Source: an uncultured Pseudomonadota bacterium
Lineage (GTDB): Bacteria > Pseudomonadota > Alphaproteobacteria > Rs-D84
Direction: 5' to 3'
NCBI GenBank assembly: GCA_900321105.1
Contig: OOHL01000002.1
Coordinates: forward strand, 1 to 64,000
Length of the DNA stretch: 64,000 bases
The position numbers were made by a program, and so were the translations under genes. The notes beneath the pieces are model-generated. The model was not told the origin of the DNA. It searched no databases and worked only from the letters and a program-made list of their open reading frames with translations. Below, in pieces: positions 53,995-62,031 of this stretch; the stretch's first letter is position 1, and each line of letters opens with the position of its first letter.

Positions 53995-54188
53995 ATGTTT
54001 CGCCTTTTATTTACGATAGCATTAGCCAATGATTTTTGAATCATTAATTCATTCTGGGAATCAAGAGCAGAAGTTGCTTCATCCAATATTAAAATTGGGG
54101 CATTCTTTAACAAAGCACGAGCAATTGATACTCTTTGTCTTTGACCACCAGATAATTTAATTCCATTATTACCAACCAATGTATTATA
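53991..54188 (-). pseudogene. ABC exporter ATPase fragment
   Basis: The in-frame stretch from a TGA at 54189-54191 reads [20 protein letters not shown], then [20 protein letters not shown] and a few more residues before a stop. It holds the signature and Walker B of an MsbA-like exporter. The Walker A half and the H-loop are both missing. A TTG start at 54179 would give 62 residues. This is a remnant, cut at both ends. Confidence 0.75.
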
Positions 54189-54374
54189 TCATAAAAAACC
54201 ATAAAATAATATTATAAATTATCCGTTTGTTACGATTCGAACCTATTTTTTAAATATGTATTCGTTCCTATGTTTTTAATTCTATTTTCTAATTATAATT
54301 GAATTGTTTGATAAAAATCACAATAAATGCTATTTTGTTCATGGTCAACAAAACGGAAGGAGGGAAAAACCAAA

Positions 54375-54647
54375 ATGACACATTATCAAATTTGGCATGC
54401 GATTGAATTATTTGCCGCTGAACACGGCATGTCTTGTTCGGGATTGGCAAAACGCAGCGGATTAGATCCAACAACTTTCAACAAAAGCAAACGCGCAACT
54501 ATATTTGGCCAGCCACGTTGGCCATCAACATGCAGTATATCAAAAATTCTGGCTGCGACTGGCGCATCCGCCCAGGATTTCTTCAAATTTATTACTGACG
54601 ACCCTGCCACATCCGAAGACACTAACAAAACAAACAAAGCAGATTAA
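54375..54647 (+). CDS. Small helix-turn-helix regulator
   Basis: 90 residues from the ATG at 54375 with GGAGGG upstream. HTH residues about 18-45: HGMSCSGLAKRSGLDPTTFN and the recognition segment KSKRAT, then WPSTCSISKILAATGAS. This resembles the N-terminal DNA-binding part of phage-repressor-like (S24-type) regulators, without the peptidase/dimerisation domain. It lies just upstream of the 5.7-kb repeat-flanked module and could regulate it (inference). Confidence 0.75.
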   Translation: MTHYQIWHAIELFAAEHGMSCSGLAKRSGLDPTTFNKSKRATIFGQPRWPSTCSISKILAATGASAQDFFKFITDDPATSEDTNKTNKAD

Positions 54648-54667
54648 ACCGCTTGGTTTGTTGTTTT
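54646..54667 (+). terminator. Weak terminator of the HTH gene
   Basis: AAACC-GCTT-GGTTT hairpin followed by GTTGTTTT. Confidence 0.5.
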
Positions 54668-54956
54668 GTCTCGTGGGACACGTTTGGTGGTAACACACCA
54701 GACGTGCCATATGCATTTTATAAAATCACACTATGTCACACCGGCAAATGAGATTACTGGCAATGTGTTACATACAATTCCCTGCTCTAACGCCCCACAA
54801 TACCCCCAACAAATGAATAAAAAGTTATACACGTGTTACACATTTGCAGTTATACATTTGTTATACGGTTCATATGTCATATAAAAATTTGTTGAAATTA
54901 GCCTTTTTTATACTAACATAGAAACGTTGAGAGAGATAAATTATAAGGGGCAAAAA
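54668..54956. other. Intergenic region upstream of the ProRS-like gene
   Basis: About 290 bp with no gene. It holds the first copy of the 47-bp repeat (54805-54851) and ends with an AAGGGG ribosome-binding site for the ATG at 54957. A TATACT box lies near 54910-54916 but without a clear -35. Confidence 0.5.
54805..54851. repeat. 47-bp direct repeat, left copy
   Basis: Runs from CCCAACAAATGAATAAAAAG to the end TTTGCAGTT. It differs from 60568-60614 at one base and contains the 8-bp palindrome ACACGTGT. It lies about 106 bp upstream of a plus-strand gene. Confidence 0.92.
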
Positions 54957-56114
54957 ATGCAACTGCGCAATAATTTATTTCGTTTCAACAAACCAGATAA
55001 TTTTCAAGATATTCCTACATCTAAGTTGATGAAGGACTTGGTTTACGACTTTAATGATCCGTATATACCGTTTTTTACACCGATAGGAACAAAATTATTT
55101 AATAACATAGAAAATGTCTTTAAACAAAATGCATCAACTATAGATTGCGATGAAGTTATTATTCCACAACTGATGACAACCGAGTTGTTGGCTCAAGGTC
55201 AAGAAATCGGCGAATTGTTTGGCCGCAAGATAATGCATTTATCAGGAAAAATGACCGATTATCATCTTATTACATCGCCAGAAATGCTGTTCATAAATAC
55301 ATTAAGACGAAATAACATAGATGCTAATTCACTGCCGATAAATTATTATTATATATCTAATTTGTTTAGGGATATGCCTGACCCAAAAAACATACTTCGT
55401 TCAAAACAATTTCGTGTTATTGGCGGGGTTTCGTTGGACAGGTCACATCAAGACAGATTAAAAACCGAGAATAAATTATTAGAAATTTTACACAAAACAT
55501 TTAATGATTGTAAAATTCCCTTTCTGGCAGAATATGGTTCCAGTGGATTTACATGCGAGTATTTTTATATGAATTCCAAAGAAACAGAAAATTATGTTAT
55601 CCGCAGTATAGATCCACATAAAAAAACAAAAGCACTTAGTTTTGCAATGATTTATGATTACACCAAAGAATGCCCTTTTGACGTAATGCACATCAACCCA
55701 TTAACACACACGAAGGACAAAACATTTATAACATCATATGCCATCAGCACCCAAAGATTACTTTATATAATAATGGATACATTTAAGGACCACAAGGGGT
55801 TTGCGTTGCCAGCAAATATTCGCCCATATGATGTTGCTATAATAACAAGCGAACATGGTTTAGAAACGGCCCAAAAGATGAAAACAGACATGTCGGCATT
55901 CGGGATTTCTGCATATACAGACAATATGTTTGGGAAAACACATACAAAGCGTTTAGATAATGCCGATTATATAGGCACAGGATTAAAAGTTGTGGACAGA
56001 AATAATATATTTAGTACTTTTGACCGTAGCGGCACATTAGTGGCAAAATGTTCTTCGCCTGACGATGTCATAAACACAGTCAGACAATTTATTGCCACCG
56101 AAAAACAAAAATAA
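54957..56114 (+). CDS. Class II aminoacyl-tRNA synthetase paralogue, ProRS/ThrRS-like
   Basis: 385 residues. The core follows the tRNA-synt_2b pattern: DEVIIPQLMTTELLAQGQEI, a LFGRKIMHL strand pair, YHLITSPEMLFINTLRR, NYYYISNLFRDMPDPKNILR (motif 2 position), and a C-terminal HGTP anticodon-type domain (FALPANIRPYDVAIITSEHG). Motif 2 lacks the normal RDE/REF residues (RDM, KQF). Motif 3 reads SYAISTQR where GIG-R is usual. It is much shorter than ProRS. A normal charging role is unlikely; it may activate an amino acid for another acceptor or act as a resistance decoy. Confidence 0.75.
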   Translation: MQLRNNLFRFNKPDNFQDIPTSKLMKDLVYDFNDPYIPFFTPIGTKLFNNIENVFKQNASTIDCDEVIIPQLMTTELLAQGQEIGELFGRKIMHLSGKMTDYHLITSPEMLFINTLRRNNIDANSLPINYYYISNLFRDMPDPKNILRSKQFRVIGGVSLDRSHQDRLKTENKLLEILHKTFNDCKIPFLAEYGSSGFTCEYFYMNSKETENYVIRSIDPHKKTKALSFAMIYDYTKECPFDVMHINPLTHTKDKTFITSYAISTQRLLYIIMDTFKDHKGFALPANIRPYDVAIITSEHGLETAQKMKTDMSAFGISAYTDNMFGKTHTKRLDNADYIGTGLKVVDRNNIFSTFDRSGTLVAKCSSPDDVINTVRQFIATEKQK

Positions 56115-56126
56115 TAAGATTTATAT

Positions 56127-57356
56127 ATGAATATACCAGCAAATCTTCGCAAATATATCACCGTTGTTGGTCCGTATCAAGCACAGTGGCACGACATGTC
56201 GCTCTCTTTTCCTGACATACATAAATTAAAAGATTTAGCACCACAACAACTAGAAGATATTGAATCTCATGGTCTGTTCAAAGATGACAAACAAAGAACC
56301 TGCAGATATATTCCGGGAAGAAAAACACCGTTAACTGTTGATGAAGTCATTATGCTGGTGACAGGAAATTTTTTTGGACACAAAAATAAAAGACACAACC
56401 CCAAAACAGATTACACAATAAATTGGGAAAATGTCGAAAAGCGTAAATTGTTGGAAGATTTTACCGTTGTATCATTACACCCTGTCCCTAATTTTAAAGT
56501 GAAAGATTTACCAAATTTTCATAAACATTTTCCAGTTCATTTGATACAACGGCTTTCCGAAATGCCCGATATCCAATTTAATAACATCTTTGAACGCAAA
56601 TTATTATGGAATCCGTATTTAATCAACGAACGTTTTGGTCATGATTTTATAAAAAACAAAGAGTTTGTGCACAATCCCCTAAAATTAAATGATCACAAAA
56701 GTTGCTTTGGTTACGATAAAACAACAAAACGGACGATTAGATATAAAGAATCTGCCCTGGGATATGATTTTTGGAATCATATATTTTGGTTAGCTCGTCT
56801 TTCCCCTGAAAAATGGAGAAAAATTGATAAATATAACCTACTGATGTTTTCTACATATGATATGGTTTGCTATATGAATCTGGCCGATGATGTTCTAGAA
56901 AAAGTGACCAGCAAAGCCATATTTAGACATATCCATTATGCGTTTTCACAAAACGTTTGGAATGTTACATTAAAACTGAATATTTTAGATGATTTGTCAT
57001 TACGAAAATATGGCAAATTATACGAGGATATTGCCCATTATAAAAAAGCATCGGAATTAAAAACATTGGCAACAAAGATGTCTCTTGGCTATGGGGTTGA
57101 ATCTGCTGGTTGCGTAGAAAAAGATTTAAAATTCAGCCCCATATCACAAGATGAATGCCTAAGAATTTTGAATAGTTTTGGTGTTTCTTGGACAGAAAAT
57201 ATGCCAATAGAATCTTTAACAGCACAATATAGACAACTTGTAAAAAAATACCATCCGGATATCAATAACTCTAAACAACATATGGAACAATTCAATCAAC
57301 TGGCTATCGCAATAAATACATTAAAAATGTATATATCACATCAAAAGAAACGATAA
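56127..57356 (+). CDS. J-domain protein with unique N-terminal region
   Basis: 409 residues. The last 70 residues form a J-domain (LTAQYRQLVKKYHPDINNSK with the HPD tripeptide), which would recruit DnaK. The first about 330 residues are not recognised. They are rich in His, Trp and Tyr (FGHDFIKNKEFVHNPLKL, YDFWNHIFWLARLSPEKW) with no signal peptide. It lies 12 bp after the ProRS-like gene and is likely co-transcribed. The J-domain at the C-terminus is unlike canonical DnaJ. Confidence 0.75.
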   Translation: MNIPANLRKYITVVGPYQAQWHDMSLSFPDIHKLKDLAPQQLEDIESHGLFKDDKQRTCRYIPGRKTPLTVDEVIMLVTGNFFGHKNKRHNPKTDYTINWENVEKRKLLEDFTVVSLHPVPNFKVKDLPNFHKHFPVHLIQRLSEMPDIQFNNIFERKLLWNPYLINERFGHDFIKNKEFVHNPLKLNDHKSCFGYDKTTKRTIRYKESALGYDFWNHIFWLARLSPEKWRKIDKYNLLMFSTYDMVCYMNLADDVLEKVTSKAIFRHIHYAFSQNVWNVTLKLNILDDLSLRKYGKLYEDIAHYKKASELKTLATKMSLGYGVESAGCVEKDLKFSPISQDECLRILNSFGVSWTENMPIESLTAQYRQLVKKYHPDINNSKQHMEQFNQLAIAINTLKMYISHQKKR

Positions 57357-57359
57357 AAC

Positions 57360-57388
57360 ACCCAGCAATAATTTGTTATTGCTGGGCA
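57360..57388. terminator. Hairpin between convergent operons of the module
   Basis: CCCAGCAATAA / TTATTGCTGGG, 11-bp stem with a TTTG loop. The T-tract is weak, but the position between convergent genes supports a bidirectional terminator. Confidence 0.65.
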
Positions 57389-57398
57389 ATGTCACATT

Positions 57399-58439
57399 TT
57401 ACACCACCGCGCTTTCCAAAATTGAGAACCGTTTGTTTATCGTGTCTATTTCTGCCAACGCGCCATATGGCAGATAAAACATCGGGTCTGTATGTCCAAA
57501 ATCCATCTGGGTTACAATTGGCATATCACTGCGTCCACATTCATGTGTGATTTTCAACAGCGCATTTTCATAAACTGATAAATTATTGCTACTACCTTTT
57601 GCGCGTCCCATAATAATTCCTGATATCTTGTTAATAATCCCTTGGGCTGCCAAACTGCGCAACCAGTATAAGAACATGTCTTCTGGTGGCAAACCTTCAG
57701 ATGTCTCCAAGAACAAAATTGCCCCATCGAATTCATCTGCTTTCGGGAACAATTCTGTTCCAGACAACATTAACAATACTTCAAAACAACCACCAATCAA
57801 TTTACCACGCACCACAGAATTTCCCTGCAAATAATTTGGACCAGTAAAAGGATGTAGCTTTCTTTTAATTTTTAGATTTTCTGGATTTGCCCAATCTAAA
57901 AATTCGTCCGTCCAGCCATCTGTTGCAGGCAAAATTTCACCGATAACATCTGTAGAGAATAAAGTTTTTTTAGTTTGTTCTATTGTATATGGAAACAGGC
58001 CAACATTTTCACCGAATCCCGCCATCACAGTGGGGCCATAAACCGAACTTAGGCCAGCCTTGTAACACATAAAGTGTATAGCCGTTGGATCAGAATATCC
58101 TAAAAATATCTTTGGATTATTTTTGATAACATTTAAATCTAAATACGGATATAATCTAATACAATCGTCACCACCAATAATAGAAATAATTGCTTTAACT
58201 TCTGGGTTTTCAAATGCCCACATTAAATCTTTTGCACGTTCTTCAGGGTGTTCATATAAATAATCAATAGATTTTAATGCATTAGGAGTTTCTATCACCT
58301 TTAAACCAAAATTATTTTCTATTTGGCTCTTGCCCCATTGATATTGATGTGGAAAACAGCTCGCCAAACCACAAGAACAACTGATTGTTGCAACTGTATC
58401 GCCAACTTTCAATGCTTTCGGTTTTATCAAAGTGTTCAT
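57399..58439 (-). CDS. MccF-like S66 serine peptidase
   Basis: 346 residues, the length of MccF and longer than LdcA. The catalytic triad is Ser116 in LGYSDPTAIH, Glu245 in ILFLETSEG and His316 in MDFGHTDPM, close to the MccF positions. A loop with Trp176 and Trp183 lies where MccF uses aromatic residues to grip the nucleobase (recalled knowledge). MccF hydrolyses the amide of toxic aminoacyl-adenylate analogues and gives microcin C immunity. An LD-carboxypeptidase role in cell-wall recycling is the alternative. AAAGGAGAAAGG precedes the start. Confidence 0.82.
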   Translation of the reverse strand: MNTLIKPKALKVGDTVATISCSCGLASCFPHQYQWGKSQIENNFGLKVIETPNALKSIDYLYEHPEERAKDLMWAFENPEVKAIISIIGGDDCIRLYPYLDLNVIKNNPKIFLGYSDPTAIHFMCYKAGLSSVYGPTVMAGFGENVGLFPYTIEQTKKTLFSTDVIGEILPATDGWTDEFLDWANPENLKIKRKLHPFTGPNYLQGNSVVRGKLIGGCFEVLLMLSGTELFPKADEFDGAILFLETSEGLPPEDMFLYWLRSLAAQGIINKISGIIMGRAKGSSNNLSVYENALLKITHECGRSDMPIVTQMDFGHTDPMFYLPYGALAEIDTINKRFSILESAVV

Positions 58440-58464
58440 TTTCCTTTCTCCTTTGGTTTTAATA

Positions 58465-59295
58465 TTATATTTCTTGTGACGTGAACAATTCTGGATCAAT
58501 TTCTGGATTTTGTTTCTTCAGTATAAATATAGTGAATCCCATATGTGACAAATTATCGCGGAACAATAACATATAATTCAGATATTGTGTTTTTAATGTA
58601 TCAAACGCATCGGATGACAATGCTTTTAAATGTTCGCGTTGCAAAATGTCCGAACAAAATTGTTTAACTTTTTCGTCTGAAATATAATCGAATTTAAAAT
58701 CCTTTTGGACAAACACTTCAAACATATCCTGAGTAAAAAAATCTTGCCAATACTGTTTATCATGCGGCTGAATATTTACCTTAATTGCCGCAGAAACATC
58801 TGAAACCAATTTATCAGATGGTGTCTTTATGTAATACATCGGTATAGCCGCCAAGAACCCAGAATCTTTCAATACTCTTTTGTATTCTGTCAATGCTGCC
58901 TGACGGTTATCAACCAACGATGTAACATTACCACAAAATACTACATCAAAAGACTTATCTGACAACGATAAATTTGTCGCATCATCCTTTTTAAATGTTG
59001 TAATATTTGACATTCCAAGTTGTTCGGCGCGCTTGGTCGCTGTGTTCAAGCTATCTTCGTTTATATCTATACCCACCACATTACACCCGGATAATTGAGC
59101 CATTTCCAACGCAGTGACCCCTGTACTGGTTCCGATATCCAACATATTTTTACCAGGACGCAATCCACACATCTGCATTATATACGATACAGACTTACTG
59201 CCCCCAGGCGTGCGGTTTGTTTCTTTAACCAATCCAATAAGCTCATTATAGGACATATTTTTTATATCAGCAGATGTTAATTTATCTAATTGCAT
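58465..59295 (-). CDS. Class I SAM-dependent methyltransferase
   Basis: 276 residues from the ATG at 59295 (AAAAGGA upstream). The Rossmann motif I is MLDIGTSTGVTALEMA, then VVGIDINEDSL, the FKKDDATNLSL acidic loop and FDVVFCGNVTSLVD. The C-terminal part (about 150-276) is specific and unassigned. It resembles small-molecule methyltransferases of the UbiE type. It lies 13 bp below the AsnRS-like gene. Confidence 0.85.
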   Translation of the reverse strand: MQLDKLTSADIKNMSYNELIGLVKETNRTPGGSKSVSYIMQMCGLRPGKNMLDIGTSTGVTALEMAQLSGCNVVGIDINEDSLNTATKRAEQLGMSNITTFKKDDATNLSLSDKSFDVVFCGNVTSLVDNRQAALTEYKRVLKDSGFLAAIPMYYIKTPSDKLVSDVSAAIKVNIQPHDKQYWQDFFTQDMFEVFVQKDFKFDYISDEKVKQFCSDILQREHLKALSSDAFDTLKTQYLNYMLLFRDNLSHMGFTIFILKKQNPEIDPELFTSQEI

Positions 59296-59308
59296 TGTAA
59301 ATCCTTTT

Positions 59309-60313
59309 TTATGGAAATATGATTTTGTTATGGTCACGAATCAAAAGCGTGCAATCGCGGATATCATTGTGTTTTAGCAGCCATAAAATAAAACGTTCTA
59401 TGCCCATTCCAAATCCAGATGTTTGCACCTGTTGAATGTTACGCATATCTATGTACCATTGATAACCAGATTTATCAACATTGTGTTCATCCAGCGAGTT
59501 AATAGCATCCTGTGAACTTAATACACGTTGACCACACCCCAATGTTTCGCCGATACCGGCCAATAAATCACCTGTCATTGAAAAATCTGTACCAGCCTCT
59601 TTTGCTTGATAAAAAGGCACAGATTTGTACGGCATATGCGTAATCCACGTAAAATCACCATACTTGTCTACCAAAGCGTGTTCACCAACAGATGTTATCG
59701 CATATAAATCTTTATCTAATTCTTTAAATGCATCTGGCATATCTGACAACTCACGCATTGCATCTTCAAACCTAATTTTATAAAAAGGTTTATTTAACAC
59801 ATTATCCAGATGTTCTGTCGTGCCACAAACTTCTGCTATTTCTTTGGCACAGGTATCTTTCAATCCACGAATTAAATATTTAATATACCGTTCTGCCAAA
59901 GACATCACATCGTTCAAATCGCCTTTAATTTCAACTTCGGAATGTACAAACTCATTTAAATGGCGCGCATCCGTATTTTCACCACGAAATGACGGCATAA
60001 TATAATATGCACCTTTTTCGTTTAAACGGGTTGCTATTTCTAACGAAAATTGCATCGAATCAGCCAAGTACATATCGTTATTTTTTATATTTATTTTAAC
60101 CGGCAAAGAATCACTGCCCAGACCAAAAGGACTGCTGACAGAACCTGTTGTTATTGGAAAAATTGTTGGTGTAATATTTTCTGTTTTATAAAAATCGTGC
60201 GTTAACAATAAAATTTGAGAAAATATTTTGTTAAGAGCACGATACCACGGTGTTGTTAGCAATTGTTCCAAATGATTATTTGGGTTTTGCCAAGACGATA
60301 TTGGTTTTATCAT
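59309..60313 (-). CDS. Class II aminoacyl-tRNA synthetase paralogue, AsnRS-like, no anticodon domain
   Basis: 334 residues that cover only the class IIb catalytic core. Motif 2 has PSFRGENTDARHLNEFVHSE (about 107-126), GETLGCGQRV follows, then YQWYIDMRN, and motif 3 is GFGMGIERFILWLL (300-313). The OB-fold anticodon domain is absent. This is the layout of AsnRS/AspRS paralogues such as archaeal AS-AR, which makes asparagine, and of synthetase-like enzymes used outside translation. The amino acid and the acceptor are unknown. First gene of the minus operon, AAAAGGACG upstream. Confidence 0.8.
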   Translation of the reverse strand: MIKPISSWQNPNNHLEQLLTTPWYRALNKIFSQILLLTHDFYKTENITPTIFPITTGSVSSPFGLGSDSLPVKINIKNNDMYLADSMQFSLEIATRLNEKGAYYIMPSFRGENTDARHLNEFVHSEVEIKGDLNDVMSLAERYIKYLIRGLKDTCAKEIAEVCGTTEHLDNVLNKPFYKIRFEDAMRELSDMPDAFKELDKDLYAITSVGEHALVDKYGDFTWITHMPYKSVPFYQAKEAGTDFSMTGDLLAGIGETLGCGQRVLSSQDAINSLDEHNVDKSGYQWYIDMRNIQQVQTSGFGMGIERFILWLLKHNDIRDCTLLIRDHNKIIFP

Positions 60314-60506
60314 TGTACGTTCGTCCTTTTTTTATGTGAATGTATACATGTTGCTTTTAACCGTGTGTATAACGAACTTATATATGGGGCTTGCAGCAGT
60401 AATAATTTTTGATTTTCGGAAAGCGACGAAGACAGGTTATTAAAAGTTATATTTTGAGAACATGGCACAGACGATAGCCGCATCAATTAACCTCTTGTCT
60501 AGTGTC

Positions 60507-60534
60507 AGTGTAGAACAAAATAAAGCAAAGTCAA
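60507..60534 (-). promoter_or_regulatory. Candidate promoter for the AsnRS-like operon
   Basis: On the minus strand: TTGACT (60529-60534), a 16-bp spacer and TACACT (60507-60512). Confidence 0.5.
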
Positions 60535-60567
60535 TATGTTTGTAAAAAAACAAATCGCTCGCACCCT

Positions 60568-60614
60568 CCCAACAAACGAATAAAAAGTTATACACGTGTT
60601 ACACATTTGCAGTT
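60568..60614. repeat. 47-bp direct repeat, right copy
   Basis: One base different from 54805-54851, 5,763 bp away, same orientation. It lies about 88 bp upstream of the Nudix gene. Confidence 0.92.
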
Positions 60615-60701
60615 TTTGTTATATATATAAAATAGCGATTATAAAAATCTTGAAAATCAAAATAAACATGTAAAAATAATATCTGAACAAAGGGTATTAT
60701 T

Positions 60702-61166
60702 GTGCCGGAACGTGCAATGTTTAAAGGGGTTATTAACCTTATCATCAAAAAAAACGATAAAGTTTTATTGTTTTTCAGAAATGATGGATTTTTTAACTAT
60801 GATGGTGGTTGGTGGGTTTTACCGGCCGGTCATATTGAACAACACGAAACCGCGCAAGATGCTGCCATTCGTGAAGCCAAAGAAGAGTTGGACATTGATA
60901 TTGCGCCATCTGATATAAAATGTATTCATGTAATGAGTAATTTGGCTAGCCGTACAGAAAGTTTCGATTTCTTTTTTGAAGTGTCAAAATATACTGGCAC
61001 AATTCGCAACTGTGAAGGCGATAAATGTGCCGATATGCAATATTTTACAATGGACGAGATTAAGAACTTGAAAAATGTTGTATCAACAACACGTATTTCC
61101 TTGATAGATATAGAAAAGAGACAAATTTATTCCGAATGTAAATCGTATAAAAGTGCAACCAGATAA
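60702..61166 (+). CDS. Nudix hydrolase
   Basis: 154 residues from a GTG start at 60702 (AAAGGG 7 bp upstream); an in-frame ATG five codons later is the alternative. The Nudix box is complete: GHIEQHETAQDAAIREAKEE followed by LDI. These enzymes cleave nucleoside diphosphates linked to another moiety. Substrate unknown. The neighbouring synthetase-like and MccF-like genes make an aminoacyl- or peptidyl-nucleotide a plausible target (inference). Confidence 0.88.
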   Translation: MPERAMFKGVINLIIKKNDKVLLFFRNDGFFNYDGGWWVLPAGHIEQHETAQDAAIREAKEELDIDIAPSDIKCIHVMSNLASRTESFDFFFEVSKYTGTIRNCEGDKCADMQYFTMDEIKNLKNVVSTTRISLIDIEKRQIYSECKSYKSATR

Positions 61167-61177
61167 AAAGGTTACAT

Positions 61178-61963
61178 ATGATAAAAGATAAAAGTTATTC
61201 TGCCTATATTTTGCCAATACGCAATGACAAAGTCGCATTATTGCGTTATGGCGAAAATGGGTATGGTCCGATTGGTGGACGATTAGATTCTGGCGAAGAT
61301 TTCAAAACCGCGTTGCGTCGTGAATTAACTGAAGAATTGGGCGAACAATCTCTGAATTTGTTAGATTTAGTCACAGAAATCCCAGTTGCTTATTCTTTTC
61401 GACACACAGACCCAAAACGTGCAGAAAAGCGTGGCGCTTGGTCCGAAGAACACCATTATTTTATTTCACACGAAACAGAAAATATTGACCTAACATTTTG
61501 TGAAAAACGAAATGAAAATATATCTGTTGTTTGGTTAGATATTGCAAGTTTAACTGACCCACAAATTATTCAAATTGCCGACATGCGTGATTTTTTTGCA
61601 AAATATATTATACCTAACCTGGAATGTTGTTTTTCTATGAGTGTTCGGCACAAATATTTTGAAATGATAAAGTCCGGACAAAAAGATATTGAATTACGCG
61701 CATATGATAAAAAACGCAAAAATATGAAATCTGGCGATATATTCTTGCTGTATGATGCGGAAAATCCAAATGAATCCATTATCTGCGAAATATTAAATAT
61801 GCACGTTGCGCCCGATTTTGAATCTTTGTTTAAAAATCTAGATATAAAACGTTCTGGATTTCAAAATCTGGACGAACTGATTAGCGTTGTTACTAAATTT
61901 GTATCGCACGAAGAATTACAATGCGAACAAGTTGTTGGCATTGAAATCAAACGGGTTAGATAA
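61178..61963 (+). CDS. Nudix-ASCH fusion protein
   Basis: 261 residues. The N-terminal Nudix domain has GGRLDSGEDFKTALRRELTE then ELGE (about 34-57). The C-terminal part (about 155-261) matches an ASCH domain: MSVRHKYFEMIKSGQKDIEL, RAYDKKRKNMKSGDIFLLYD and VVGIEIKRV. ASCH domains bind RNA or hydrolyse N4-acetylcytidine. The fusion points to processing of a modified nucleotide. It starts 11 bp after the first Nudix gene. Confidence 0.8.
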   Translation: MIKDKSYSAYILPIRNDKVALLRYGENGYGPIGGRLDSGEDFKTALRRELTEELGEQSLNLLDLVTEIPVAYSFRHTDPKRAEKRGAWSEEHHYFISHETENIDLTFCEKRNENISVVWLDIASLTDPQIIQIADMRDFFAKYIIPNLECCFSMSVRHKYFEMIKSGQKDIELRAYDKKRKNMKSGDIFLLYDAENPNESIICEILNMHVAPDFESLFKNLDIKRSGFQNLDELISVVTKFVSHEELQCEQVVGIEIKRVR

Positions 61964-62031
61964 AAATCACACACCCATCCGCCTGCGCCAGTTTTTAGCC
62001 TACTTTTTCGCCATTATTTTCTTATAGGGTT

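Larger units (their letters stand above)
60314..60701. other. Divergent intergenic region with both promoters
   Basis: 388 bp, no gene seen. It holds the minus-strand promoter at 60507-60534, the second 47-bp repeat at 60568-60614 and the AAAGGG site of the Nudix gene. The AsnRS-like gene would have a leader of about 185 nt. No T-box signature is visible in it. Confidence 0.55.

Noticed and set aside
53991..54179. Functional small ABC ATPase
   Set aside because: It lacks Walker A and the switch His and starts with a TTG inside a conserved segment; it is a fragment.
60314..60506. T-box riboswitch ahead of the AsnRS-like gene
   Set aside because: No T-box consensus or specifier-loop structure could be found in the leader.
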